NCBI RefSeq assembly: GCF_014650335.1
Contig: NZ_BMUT01000003.1
Location: forward strand, 414,549-478,548
Length of the DNA: 64,000 bases
Origin: Streptomyces hiroshimensis
GTDB lineage: Bacteria > Actinomycetota > Actinomycetes > Streptomycetales > Streptomycetaceae
Direction: 5' to 3'
Shown here: positions 51,368 to 59,857 of the stretch, in pieces
Position numbering within the stretch: the first letter of the stretch is position 1
Layout of the letters: the number at the start of each line of letters is the position of its first letter
Program-made: the position numbers and the translations under genes
The notes under the pieces: model-generated
The model's input: only the letters and a program-made list of their open reading frames with translations
Told to the model about the DNA's origin: nothing
Databases searched by the model: none

Positions 51368-53338
51368 TCACCTGGCCGGCGCCACCGCCACCGGGCGCGA
51401 GGCGTAGTGGACGAGCCCTTCCGCCACCGCCACGAACCTGACGAAGTGCTCGTGGTGCGTGAACGCCTCGGCGTCCAGCGTGGCGTCGACGCGCATGCGT
51501 GCGGGGGATCCCGGGCGGATGACGATCCGCCGCGCGTCCGGGAACGACATGCCGGAGTTCGCGGCCCCCGAGACGTGGACGGCGCCGGCCACGACGATCT
51601 CCTGGGACACGCTCGCGGCGGGGGTCAGCAGCACGTCGACGGTGACGGTGCCCGGCCGCTCCCAGACCGTCGGGCACTCGATGAGCACGTCGCCGATGAC
51701 CGGGTCGAGCGGGGCGTCCACTACCGGCCCGCACACGTTGCAGATCAGCGCGCGTCGCCCGACCCGCTCGTACACGGGGTGCAGCGCGACCAGTTCCGCC
51801 AGCCGTCCCTTGCAGTACGGGCAGGCACCGTCGGTCGGGCGGACACGCGTGTCGAGGATGCCCTCCCACATCTCGTTGAGGGCGGAGTGGCTCATCTTGC
51901 CGAACTCGTGGAAGTCGGCGACCGCACTCATTTCCGCGTCGGCGATCAGACCGCCCAGCCGGTCCAGCGGGCCGAGGACCTCCTCGGCGGGATCCGCGCC
52001 GAGGGCCCCCCTCTTCAGCGTCCGGGCCAGTTCGAGGATCTCGGCCTCCATGGCGACGATTCCGTCCGGCGGCATGAACCCGCTCGGCCCGAACTCGCGG
52101 AGGGCCCGCACGGTCCGGCCGAAGCGCAGCAGTCGCGGCTTCAGGTCGCCGACGCCGTCGCGGGCACCGGGGCCGGGCCCGGCCCCGGTGGTGGACGGGG
52201 GCTCGGATCCGCTGCCCGCGGTCACCCAGGGTAGTCCGAGGACCGCGAAGTAGGGCAGCTCGCGACCGGACTCCCGGACGAGGTCGTTGACCGCGGCGCA
52301 GGCCCGTCCGATGTCCGTGCCCGCCGCCGCGGCCTCGTCGACCAATTCGTTGACGGTCAGGTTCGGCCGCATCTGGTGGACGGCACCCATGTAGGCGGCC
52401 GGAATCCCGTACTGGAACGCGCCCGCCAGCTGGTACTCGGCCGCCACCAGACCGGTACCGGGCCGCCAGGCCATGCAGGAGTTGGCGAACACGACGTCAG
52501 CCCGGACACCGGCCGCCCTGATGACGTCCCCCGCCCGGACGCCGTCCCGGAAGCAGCGGTCCGAGGAGGCGCAGCTCGGTGCGTCCGCGCCAGGGGCGGA
52601 GGGCCCCCGGTGTCCGGCGTGGTCGCCGCAGATCACGGTGTCGCCGAGGATCAGCGCGTGCTCGCGGCCGGCCGACGCGAAGGACACGAGTCCGGTGTAC
52701 TGCTCGGACAGCATCGGTTCGAGGACCGCGCGGCTCGCCCTCGCGCCGACGACCCACTCCGGCACGGCTTCCGCGCCGTCCGGACCCGCTGCCCGGACCG
52801 CCGCCGCGTGCCGGCGCAGCCAGGGGACCACGGTCAGCCGGCTCCGCTCCGGAGGCTTCCTGAGGTGACAGCTGAGCCCCTTGGCGAGCAGCCAGCTCAG
52901 CTCGGAGAGGTCCGGCCCGATCACGAATCCGATCGTGGCGTGCCGGCCTTCATGGCGGTGCGCGCCGACGGCCTGGAGCGACTCGGTGACCACGTCGAGA
53001 TCGATTTCGTCGTGCAGGGCGACGAAGACCACCTGCGCGGGTTCCAGGCGTGCGTCGAGGATCCGGTGCAGTCCCCCTGCGGGCAACTCCTCGAACGAGC
53101 CGCCGAAGCGGTCCGCCAGCGCCCGTCCCGCGGCCGTGGCCGCCGAGCCGGGAGGCGCCACCACCAGCGTGCCGGAGACGTCCGGGTCCGAGCGCCGGGC
53201 GGGTCCTCCCAGCAGGCCCGCGAGGGCGGCGAACCGGCGGTCGTCGACGCCCAGCATCGGCACGAGCGCCGGATCACGCAGGTCTCGCACGTACGAATCG
53301 GCTGCCGTATGGACGACGAGCGGGGCCGTCTGTCCCAT
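51368..53338 (-). CDS. Unfamiliar 656-aa protein with Cys/His core and zinc ribbon
   Basis: I do not recognise this protein with certainty. The middle part has ILGDTVICGDHAGHRG, then DVVFANSCMAWRPGTG and AGAFQYGIPAAYMG. The order of a His strand, an N-S-C strand and a Gly/Ala helix resembles caspase-like or CHAT peptidases. A later helical part leads to CPYCKGR and, 25-30 residues on, CNVCGP, a four-Cys zinc ribbon. The C-terminus is rich in beta strands. It closes unit 4, 2 bp after the ATP-grasp gene, so it belongs to the pathway. A protease-like hydrolase or an acyltransferase on a Cys is possible. Its end meets the convergent FAD gene with only 3 bp between stops. Confidence 0.55.
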   Translation of the reverse strand: MGQTAPLVVHTAADSYVRDLRDPALVPMLGVDDRRFAALAGLLGGPARRSDPDVSGTLVVAPPGSAATAAGRALADRFGGSFEELPAGGLHRILDARLEPAQVVFVALHDEIDLDVVTESLQAVGAHRHEGRHATIGFVIGPDLSELSWLLAKGLSCHLRKPPERSRLTVVPWLRRHAAAVRAAGPDGAEAVPEWVVGARASRAVLEPMLSEQYTGLVSFASAGREHALILGDTVICGDHAGHRGPSAPGADAPSCASSDRCFRDGVRAGDVIRAAGVRADVVFANSCMAWRPGTGLVAAEYQLAGAFQYGIPAAYMGAVHQMRPNLTVNELVDEAAAAGTDIGRACAAVNDLVRESGRELPYFAVLGLPWVTAGSGSEPPSTTGAGPGPGARDGVGDLKPRLLRFGRTVRALREFGPSGFMPPDGIVAMEAEILELARTLKRGALGADPAEEVLGPLDRLGGLIADAEMSAVADFHEFGKMSHSALNEMWEGILDTRVRPTDGACPYCKGRLAELVALHPVYERVGRRALICNVCGPVVDAPLDPVIGDVLIECPTVWERPGTVTVDVLLTPAASVSQEIVVAGAVHVSGAANSGMSFPDARRIVIRPGSPARMRVDATLDAEAFTHHEHFVRFVAVAEGLVHYASRPVAVAPAR

Positions 53339-53340
53339 CT

Positions 53341-54648
53341 CTACTGCACTCCCTCTCGGTTCGGATCGATGGTGAGGCCGCCCGGACGCCCCGCTCCGGC
53401 CGCGATCCTGTGGACCTCCCGGTGATCGGCGGCGACCTGTGCGGGGTCGCCGTGCGCCAGGACCACCGCGCCCAGCCGCTGCGCGTCGAAGATGTCGGCC
53501 GTCTCCGGGACGTGGTCTCCGTCTTGGAGGTTGACCTGCAGGTGGTAGCAGCTGGGCAGGTCCGCGATGGCGTCCAGGCCGGCGATGCCGCTGACGGTTC
53601 CGGCGGACCGCACCGAGAAGAAGACCACCCGGGTGGTCAGTCGGAGCGGGTAGCCGTCCGGGATGTTCCGGTCCCCGGCCACGTACCGCACCATGCGGTC
53701 GATGCTGTTGTCACCGGTCGCCAGCTCGCACGTCCACGGGTGCCCGCCGCCCGAGAGCCGGGCGTTGACCTCGATGAGCATCGGCCCGTCCTCGGTGACC
53801 ATCACCTCGGTGTGCGCCGCGCCGAACCTGATCCCGAGTGCGTCGAGTGCCGCTTTGACGTAGCCGATGACCGCGTCGTTGCCGGGTGCGTCCATCGGCA
53901 GGATCTCCATGCTGGCGTACAGCGCCATGTGCCGCCGGCTGGAGACCTTGTGGTAGCGCACGACGTCGTTGACCGTGCACCTGCCCTCGTAGCTGAAGGT
54001 GTCCACCGCGTATTCGACGCCCTTGACGTGCTCTTGTACGAGCACCTCGGAGATGCGTGATCCGTATCGGCTCGTCGAACCGAGCAACTCCGCTACGGCG
54101 GCGTGCAGTTCATGTCCACCGGGAACGAACCGGACACTGTCCGTGCCGGCCGAGTCGGCGGGCTTGACCACCAGATCACGGCCGGACAGTCCCTCGCGCG
54201 CGATCCACGCGAGCGCGTCGCCGGCGTCGGACGTGCACAGGGACCTGATCGTCGGCAGCCCGGCGGCCGCGACGGCGGCGATCATGGCGCCCTTGTGGTG
54301 CCGCGCCGGGCCGAGGTCCGGCGCGTTCGCCAGCTCGGGCGTCAGCACCGCGGCGAGCTCATCGGCCGGCTTGACCCCGGTATGGGTCCCCGGCACGATC
54401 GCCACCGGATCGAGGGCCCGCAACCTGTCGACGAGCGGGCCGAGTTCACCACCGTCGTAGGCGATGTGCTCGTCGAAGTCGGACAGGCGAAGCGTCGCGG
54501 GGTTCGGTGCCGAGGAGCCGGTCAACGTGACGGCGCAGGGCGAGAAGCCGCCCTGCCGGAAGGCCGGGGCGAGCATGTTTCCCGATGAGTACGGCTCGAC
54601 GATGACCACGGTTCCCCGACGTCCTTCCCGTCCGCTGCTCGAAGGCAT
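53341..54648 (-). CDS. ATP-grasp ligase
   Basis: A 435-aa protein of the ATP-grasp superfamily. It has DLVVKPADSAGTDSV (the ATP-binding Lys strand and loop), then VLVQEHVKGVEYAVDTFSYE and GPMLIEVNARLSGGG with the Mg-binding Glu and Asn. This is the pattern of L-amino-acid ligase and BacD/DdaF-like enzymes, which join a carboxylate to an amine through an acyl phosphate. It sits 7 bp after the free PCP gene. It may add an amino acid to the released acid or make a dipeptide building block. The start at 54648 was chosen by similarity of the N-terminal Rossmann-like strand. Confidence 0.85.
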   Translation of the reverse strand: MPSSSGREGRRGTVVIVEPYSSGNMLAPAFRQGGFSPCAVTLTGSSAPNPATLRLSDFDEHIAYDGGELGPLVDRLRALDPVAIVPGTHTGVKPADELAAVLTPELANAPDLGPARHHKGAMIAAVAAAGLPTIRSLCTSDAGDALAWIAREGLSGRDLVVKPADSAGTDSVRFVPGGHELHAAVAELLGSTSRYGSRISEVLVQEHVKGVEYAVDTFSYEGRCTVNDVVRYHKVSSRRHMALYASMEILPMDAPGNDAVIGYVKAALDALGIRFGAAHTEVMVTEDGPMLIEVNARLSGGGHPWTCELATGDNSIDRMVRYVAGDRNIPDGYPLRLTTRVVFFSVRSAGTVSGIAGLDAIADLPSCYHLQVNLQDGDHVPETADIFDAQRLGAVVLAHGDPAQVAADHREVHRIAAGAGRPGGLTIDPNREGVQ

Positions 54649-54655
54649 GGCCCGG

Positions 54656-54904
54656 TTACCCCTTCTCTTCGATCCGGGCCGCCAGAAGCGCGATCGTGGG
54701 ACATTCCGTGATGTCCTTGAACATGACCCGCTTGCCGAGCGCCGCACGGACCTGGGAGATCACGCGAGTGGCGAGCAGCGAGTGCCCGCCGAGGTCGAAG
54801 AAGTCGTCGTCGAGACCGACCTGCTGGTCACGGAACAACTGCTGCCAGATCCTCAGCAGCACCGCTGTGGTGTCGATCTCGGACGTCGACTGGACGTCAC
54901 TCAT
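54656..54904 (-). CDS. Free-standing peptidyl carrier protein
   Basis: An 82-aa carrier protein with VLLRIWQQLF, the phosphopantetheine site [18 protein letters not shown] and a final ARIEEKG. The ATG overlaps the TE gene's stop (ATGA). Candidate loading partners are the free A domains at 32839 and 48786, neither of which has a carrier of its own. Confidence 0.92.
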   Translation of the reverse strand: MSDVQSTSEIDTTAVLLRIWQQLFRDQQVGLDDDFFDLGGHSLLATRVISQVRAALGKRVMFKDITECPTIALLAARIEEKG

Positions 54905-57672
54905 CCGGCCACTCCCCTCTCCTGCGTCGCGCGGGCCCGGTTCCGACCCTGGTGCGCGGTCAGCTCCGCATTGACGACGGACATGATCGTTTCCAACGGC
55001 TCCGGGCCGAAGACCTCGTAGTGGTTGCCGCCGACGGACCAGGTCCTCACGCGGCCGTCGACGAACCTCTGCCACGAACGCGGATCCATTCCCTGTTCGA
55101 GGCTCTCCGCCGCCGTGAACACGAGGACGTCCCCGCTGAAGCGCCCGGACCGGTGCCGCAGCAGGGCGTCGCGGTTGCCGGCGAAGACCTGGGCGAGCGC
55201 CGGAAGGGTCTCGTCGGGTAGGGCCGCCGCCGTGCCGGGCGAGGCCTGGAGCACCCGCTCCAGCTCCTCCGCTGTCGACTTCGGGTCCACCGCCACGGGT
55301 TCCACGGCCGCCGTCGGATCCGTCTGCTCGCTGTCCCAGGGGTAGCTGTCGAGGAGCGCGAGCATGGAGACCTCTTCTCCGGCGGCTTCGAGCAACACGG
55401 CCATGGCGTGGGCGACATTGCCGCCGAACGACCAGCCGAGGAGCTGGTACGGACCGCTCGGCTGGATGCGGCGCAGCTCGCCGACGAAGTCCGCCGCGAT
55501 GTCCGTCAGCGTCCGGCCGGCGGGGCCGGAGCCGCGGATGCCGCGTGATTGCAGGCCGTACAGCGGGAAGCCGTCGTCCAGCCAGCGGCTCAGCGGTGTG
55601 TAGCACCAGCTCAGACCGAGGGCGGGGGGCACGACGAACACCGGGGTCCGGTCGCCCTCGGGACGGATACGCAGCACGACGTCCAAGCCGTCGGCGGCCG
55701 GACCCGGCGCGCCGGATGCCGCCTCGGCCCGGTCCAGCCACCGGTCGATGCCCGCAGGTGTCGGCTGGTCGAAGACCACGCGTACCGGCAGTTCCGTGTT
55801 CAGCGTCGAGCGAATGCGGCTCACCAGGCGCACCACCATCAGGGAGTGCCCGCCGAGCCGGAAGAAGTTGTCGTCGGCCCCGACCTCCTCCGCTCCGAGG
55901 ATCTGGGCGAACGCGCTGCAGAGGGCGTCCAGCCGCGGTGTGCGGGGGCGTGCGGAGTCCTCCCCCGCCACCGGGGTCCCCGTGTCGGCGGCGGCCACGC
56001 TCGCCGGTCGGTCGTCGAACGGCGACGGCAGGGCCAACGCACTGAGCGGCGCGTCCGGATGCGCGGTCGCCTCGTCGATGATCCGTACGGCGAGGGCGGC
56101 GATGCGCTCGACCGTCGGGCGGTCGAAGAGGTCAGGACTGTAGCCGAGCCAGCCCGCGATACCGGCACCGGTCTCTTCGGGCGCCTCGGGCAGGGTGAAG
56201 TTGAAGGACAGGTCGAACGTCGGGAGGCCCAGCAGTTCCACCGGCTGCGGCTCGGCGGCACAGCCGAAGAGAACGTCACCGGCACCGATCCCTTCGTCGG
56301 CGACGACCATCACCTGGAACAGCGGGTTCCGCGATGCGATCCGGACCGGGTTCAGGATCTCGACGATCCGGTCGAACGGCATGTCCTGGTTCGCGTACGC
56401 CCCGAGTTCGGCCTCGCGGACGCGGGCCAGCACCGTCTCGAAGGTCGGGTCCCCGTCCCAGGTGCACCGCAGCACCTGGGTGTTGACGAAGAAGCCGATG
56501 GCGTCCTCGAACCCCGGACCGGTCCGGCCGGACACCAGGCCGCCGATCGGGATGTCTCCGCCGCCGCCGAGTTCGGAGAGCAGGACCGCCACGGCAGCGC
56601 GCAGGGTCGTCAGCAGGGTGACCCGTGCAGCCGTCGCCTGTGTGAGGAGCCGGCGGTGCACATCCGGCGCGATGGTGAACCGTACGCCCTCTGCGCGTGC
56701 GGTCAGCCGCGCGGGACGCTGCCGGTCCACCGGGAGCGGCAGCTCTTCCGGAAGGCCGGCGAGGGTCTGCGCCCAGTACCGCCCCTGGCGGGCGATGAGG
56801 CTCTGGCTGTCGGACTCGCGGCCCAGCAGGTCACGCTTCCAGATGCTGTAGTCCGCGTACTGCACGGCCGGCGGCCGGGGCTGCCACGGCAGTCCGTCGC
56901 GCCTCGCGAGGTACGCGGCGGACAGGTCCCGCCAGAGCGGGCCCGTCGACCAGCCGTCGCCGGCGATGTGGTGCAGGGATATCAGCAGGACGTGCTCGTC
57001 CTGGCTGATCGCCAGAAGCCAGGCCCGCAGGGGAGGCTCTGCGGCGAGGTCGAACGGCAGCGCGGCGCGCTTCGCCAGCTCCTCGGGGATCCGGTCGCCG
57101 GCGACGTCGACGACGCGGAGTCCGGGGCGGGCGGCTTCGGGGTCGAGCACGACCTGGCAGGGCTCGTCCTGATCTCGGGGAAACACCGTGCGCAGGATCT
57201 CGTGCCGGTCGATCAGCCGATCGAACGCCCAGACGAGCGCCTCGCGGTCCAGCGGCCCGGTCAGTTTCAGCGACAGCAGGATGTTGTGGTCCGCGCTGGG
57301 GCCGCGCAGCTGTTCGTAGAACCAGAACGTCGACTGCCCGGGGGACAGCGGGATCCTCTCCGGGCGGTCGGCCGGCCCCGGGACCGGGCTCGTCACGACC
57401 GCCCGGTCGAGCAGCTCGGCCAGACCCCTGGGAGTGGGCGCTTCGAAGACATCGCCGAACGTGATGTCCCCCGGAAAGACCTTTCGGATCCTGCCGACCA
57501 GCCGGGTGGCCTGCGCCGAGGTGCCGCCCAGGTCGAAGAAGTCTGCATCGGCATCGACGCCGTCCAGCTCGAACAAGTCGGCGAACATCTCGCACAGCAC
57601 CGGTTCGCTGGAGGAGCGCGGCGACGGAATCGGATCGTCCGGTGCGGGCATCGGCTTCTCTCCGGGCATCAT
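54901..57672 (-). CDS. NRPS: PCP-C-PCP-thioesterase (chain release)
   Basis: A 923-aa terminal protein. PCP1 (about 25-90) has FFDLGGTSAQATRL, a T before the active Ser. The C domain (about 105-540) has PLSPGQSTFWFYEQL and HHIAGDGWS. PCP2 (about 585-650) has FFRLGGHSLMVVRLV. The TE (about 675-910) has the nucleophile elbow GWSFGG and a final GGNHYEVFG His. No A domain is present, so both PCPs are loaded in trans. The TE should free the chain by hydrolysis or cyclisation. The two ATGs at 57672 and 57669 both lie after GAGGGG. A SARP-type promoter is about 130 bp upstream. Confidence 0.92.
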   Translation of the reverse strand: MMPGEKPMPAPDDPIPSPRSSSEPVLCEMFADLFELDGVDADADFFDLGGTSAQATRLVGRIRKVFPGDITFGDVFEAPTPRGLAELLDRAVVTSPVPGPADRPERIPLSPGQSTFWFYEQLRGPSADHNILLSLKLTGPLDREALVWAFDRLIDRHEILRTVFPRDQDEPCQVVLDPEAARPGLRVVDVAGDRIPEELAKRAALPFDLAAEPPLRAWLLAISQDEHVLLISLHHIAGDGWSTGPLWRDLSAAYLARRDGLPWQPRPPAVQYADYSIWKRDLLGRESDSQSLIARQGRYWAQTLAGLPEELPLPVDRQRPARLTARAEGVRFTIAPDVHRRLLTQATAARVTLLTTLRAAVAVLLSELGGGGDIPIGGLVSGRTGPGFEDAIGFFVNTQVLRCTWDGDPTFETVLARVREAELGAYANQDMPFDRIVEILNPVRIASRNPLFQVMVVADEGIGAGDVLFGCAAEPQPVELLGLPTFDLSFNFTLPEAPEETGAGIAGWLGYSPDLFDRPTVERIAALAVRIIDEATAHPDAPLSALALPSPFDDRPASVAAADTGTPVAGEDSARPRTPRLDALCSAFAQILGAEEVGADDNFFRLGGHSLMVVRLVSRIRSTLNTELPVRVVFDQPTPAGIDRWLDRAEAASGAPGPAADGLDVVLRIRPEGDRTPVFVVPPALGLSWCYTPLSRWLDDGFPLYGLQSRGIRGSGPAGRTLTDIAADFVGELRRIQPSGPYQLLGWSFGGNVAHAMAVLLEAAGEEVSMLALLDSYPWDSEQTDPTAAVEPVAVDPKSTAEELERVLQASPGTAAALPDETLPALAQVFAGNRDALLRHRSGRFSGDVLVFTAAESLEQGMDPRSWQRFVDGRVRTWSVGGNHYEVFGPEPLETIMSVVNAELTAHQGRNRARATQERGVAG

Positions 57673-57799
57673 GAGTCCCCTCATCCCCTCACGGCTACGA
57701 CGGTCACACGGGTGCGAATCGATGTCCCTTGGTCCGACGCGTCCTCCATCTCCCACGTGCTCGCGGGACGCACATGCGACGGGCGCCCGGTGCCGGCCC

Positions 57800-57831
57800 A
57801 GACTAGGGCGGGCGAGTTAGCCGCCGGTTAT
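57800..57831 (-). promoter_or_regulatory. SARP operator and -10 box (site C) before unit 4
   Basis: On the minus strand, ATAACCG (57825-57831) and CTAACTC (57814-57820) lie 11 bp apart, and after exactly 8 bp comes TAGTCT (57800-57805). It should drive the TE, PCP, ATP-grasp and unknown genes down to 51368. It is back to back with site D. Confidence 0.77.
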
Positions 57832-57877
57832 GCGAAGAGGCCGGTGAGTCCGTCGCCGCTGCACCGGTGCCGCGTGC

Positions 57878-57909
57878 ATAACTGCTCCCGAACCGCCCGT
57901 CGGTACGTT
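57878..57909 (+). promoter_or_regulatory. SARP operator and -10 box (site D) before unit 5
   Basis: ATAACTG (57878-57884) and CGAACCG (57889-57895) lie 11 bp apart, and 8 bp later TACGTT (57904-57909) fits a -10 box. The heptamers match less well than at site A but the spacing is the same. It should drive the genes from 58037 to 60799. Confidence 0.7.
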
Positions 57910-58036
57910 CCGAAGGCGCCGTGCGCGCCTGGTCGGCAACGAGCCGGTGCTTGCTCCGGTGCTGAACATCAACCTCCGACGACGACAGAGCGACGGTCGC
58001 AGCCGACGCCGCCGTTCGCTGAGTGAAGGGTTCACC

Positions 58037-59641
58037 GTGGAGCTGAACGACTCGAACCGGGCGGCCGTGAAACCGGGCGGCACCTACGTGCACGCGGTCG
58101 GGAACACCCCGCCCAACTGGAACCTGCTCTCGGCGGCCGGCAACGTCGTCGACACGGGCATGGTGCTGCAGCTGATCACGCCGAGCCCGTACGTCGCGTT
58201 CCCGGACCTGGAGCACCACTGGAACGAGGACCTGTTCACCCGTGAGCCGGAGTTGGTCGCGGCGGACCCGCAGACCATCGTGTACAGGCTGCGGCCGGAG
58301 GCCCGCTGGAACGACGGGGTCCCCGTCGGAGTCGAGGACTTCCGCTACACCTGGCGGGTGTCCAGCGGGCACCACAGCCCCGCGTGCCTGCCGTCGACCC
58401 ACGCCGGGTACGAGTTGGTCGAGTCCGTGGAAGGCGCGGACGACGGCCGCACCATCGTGGTCACCCTGGCGCCGGGCAAGTCGTTCCCCGACTGGGACGC
58501 GATGTTCTCGTACCTCTATCCGGCGCACATCGCGGCGCGTGCCGGTGACCTCGGTACGGCCGACGGACTTGCGGCGGCGTTCGCCTCGTTCGCCCAGACG
58601 GTACCCACCTGGTCGGCGGGGCCGTACCAGGTGGAGCACGTCGAGCCCGGCGTCGAGGTGGTGCTGGTTCCGAACCCGAACTGGTACGGCCGCGTCGCGC
58701 CGAGCCTCGACCGCGTCGTGTTCCGGGTGGTGACCGACCCGGTGGCACTCGCGGACGCGGTGCGTCAACGGGCGGTGCACGGCATGTCCACCCCCCAGCC
58801 GACCAAGGCGCTCGTGGACGCGTTCCGCGACATGCCCGGTGTCCGCTACGAGCTGCGCCAGGGGCTGGTCTGGGAGCACGTGGACCTGAACACCCGCAAT
58901 CCGTTCCTCGCCGACGCGGTGCTGCGCCGGGCGATCTTCACCGCCATCGACCGGGACGAGATCCTGGCCGAGACCATCGGCACCTTCCACCCGGATGTCG
59001 AGCCGCTGAACAGCCACAATTTCCTGCCGGGGCAACCCGCCTACCGCGACGTGATCACCGGCACCGGTCAGGGCAGTGGCGACATCGAGGCGGCCGAGCG
59101 GCTGCTGTACGCCGCCGGGTACAAGGTCCGCGACGGCCTCCTGCACGCCCCGGACGGCTCGCCCGTCGGCGTGCTGCGCTTCCGGCACGCACCCGGTGAC
59201 CTCATGCGCCGGCGCACCGGCGAGCTGGTGCGCGATCAGTTGCGCCGGATCGGCCTGGAGGTCCGCGTCGAACCGACCGACCGGCCCGGCACCATGGTGG
59301 CCGGCGACTACGACATCGTCTCGTTCAACTGGATCGGCAACCCGGTGCGGGTCGGTCCGGCCCGTGACATGTGGACCACCGACGGCGGCATGAACTACGG
59401 CCGTTTCTCCGATGCCGAGGTGGACCGCTTGATCGGCGAGGCGAACGAGACGCTCGACCTGCCCAAGGCCCACGAACTTCTCAACCGTGCGGACGAGATC
59501 CTCTCCCGCGAGGCGTATTCGCTCCCCTTGTGCCAGAAGCCGAGCCTGCTTGTCGTGGATGACCGCTTCGCCAACGTGCGGGCGAACCCGACCAACGGGC
59601 TGGTGATCTACAACGCCCAGGAGTGGGGTCTGCGCGCGTGA
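58037..59641 (+). CDS. Peptide-type solute-binding-like protein without a signal peptide
   Basis: A 534-aa protein of the SBP family 5 (DppA/OppA) fold: GGTYVHAVGNTPPNWNLLSA at the start, VYRLRPEARWNDGVPVGVED, WSAGPYQVEHVEPGVEV, NPNWYGRVAP and DLPKAHELLNRADEIL near the end. Normal members carry a lipoprotein or Sec signal. Here GTG 58037 with GAAGGG 6 bases upstream gives VELNDSNRAAVKPGG, and the upstream frame is Arg-rich with no hydrophobic core or lipobox, so the protein should stay in the cytoplasm. No matching permease genes are present. I infer a biosynthetic or chaperone-like binding role for the peptide product. Confidence 0.8.
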   Translation: MELNDSNRAAVKPGGTYVHAVGNTPPNWNLLSAAGNVVDTGMVLQLITPSPYVAFPDLEHHWNEDLFTREPELVAADPQTIVYRLRPEARWNDGVPVGVEDFRYTWRVSSGHHSPACLPSTHAGYELVESVEGADDGRTIVVTLAPGKSFPDWDAMFSYLYPAHIAARAGDLGTADGLAAAFASFAQTVPTWSAGPYQVEHVEPGVEVVLVPNPNWYGRVAPSLDRVVFRVVTDPVALADAVRQRAVHGMSTPQPTKALVDAFRDMPGVRYELRQGLVWEHVDLNTRNPFLADAVLRRAIFTAIDRDEILAETIGTFHPDVEPLNSHNFLPGQPAYRDVITGTGQGSGDIEAAERLLYAAGYKVRDGLLHAPDGSPVGVLRFRHAPGDLMRRRTGELVRDQLRRIGLEVRVEPTDRPGTMVAGDYDIVSFNWIGNPVRVGPARDMWTTDGGMNYGRFSDAEVDRLIGEANETLDLPKAHELLNRADEILSREAYSLPLCQKPSLLVVDDRFANVRANPTNGLVIYNAQEWGLRA

Positions 59642-59706
59642 CCGCGCGTGACCGCGCGGGAAACGTCCGGCACCACCATCTGGAACGTCCATACGAGGAG
59701 GACACG

Positions 59707-59847
59707 TTGCCAACCTCATTCTCCCGCATCTTGAGCGAGAGCGACCTGGAGGAGGTGCGCAAGCAGTACCTGCAGGCCCTCACGGAACTGGAAGAGGCCG
59801 AGGACGAGGAACCGACCGACGACACGCCCACAGCGGAACGAACCTGA
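59707..59847 (+). CDS. Acidic 46-aa microprotein, paralogue of the one at 42839
   Basis: A short ORF starting at TTG with GAGGAGG a few bases upstream. The product begins PTSFSRILSESDLEEVRKQY and continues LQALTELEEAEDEE, then a Thr/Pro-rich acidic tail ending AERT. It matches the first 30 residues of the microprotein at 42839-42988 at most positions, including all of PTSFSRIL and QYLQAL. It lies 65 bp after the solute-binding-like gene and 10 bp before the dioxygenase gene. No transmembrane segment, signal or Cys is present. I know no family; a helical scaffold, docking partner or precursor peptide is possible. Confidence 0.8.
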   Translation: MPTSFSRILSESDLEEVRKQYLQALTELEEAEDEEPTDDTPTAERT

Positions 59848-59857
59848 GGAGCAGGCC

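Noticed and set aside
51362..51370. A terminator between the convergent dithiol oxidase and unknown-protein genes.
   Set aside because: The two stop codons are only 3 bp apart, so there is no room for a hairpin outside the coding sequence.
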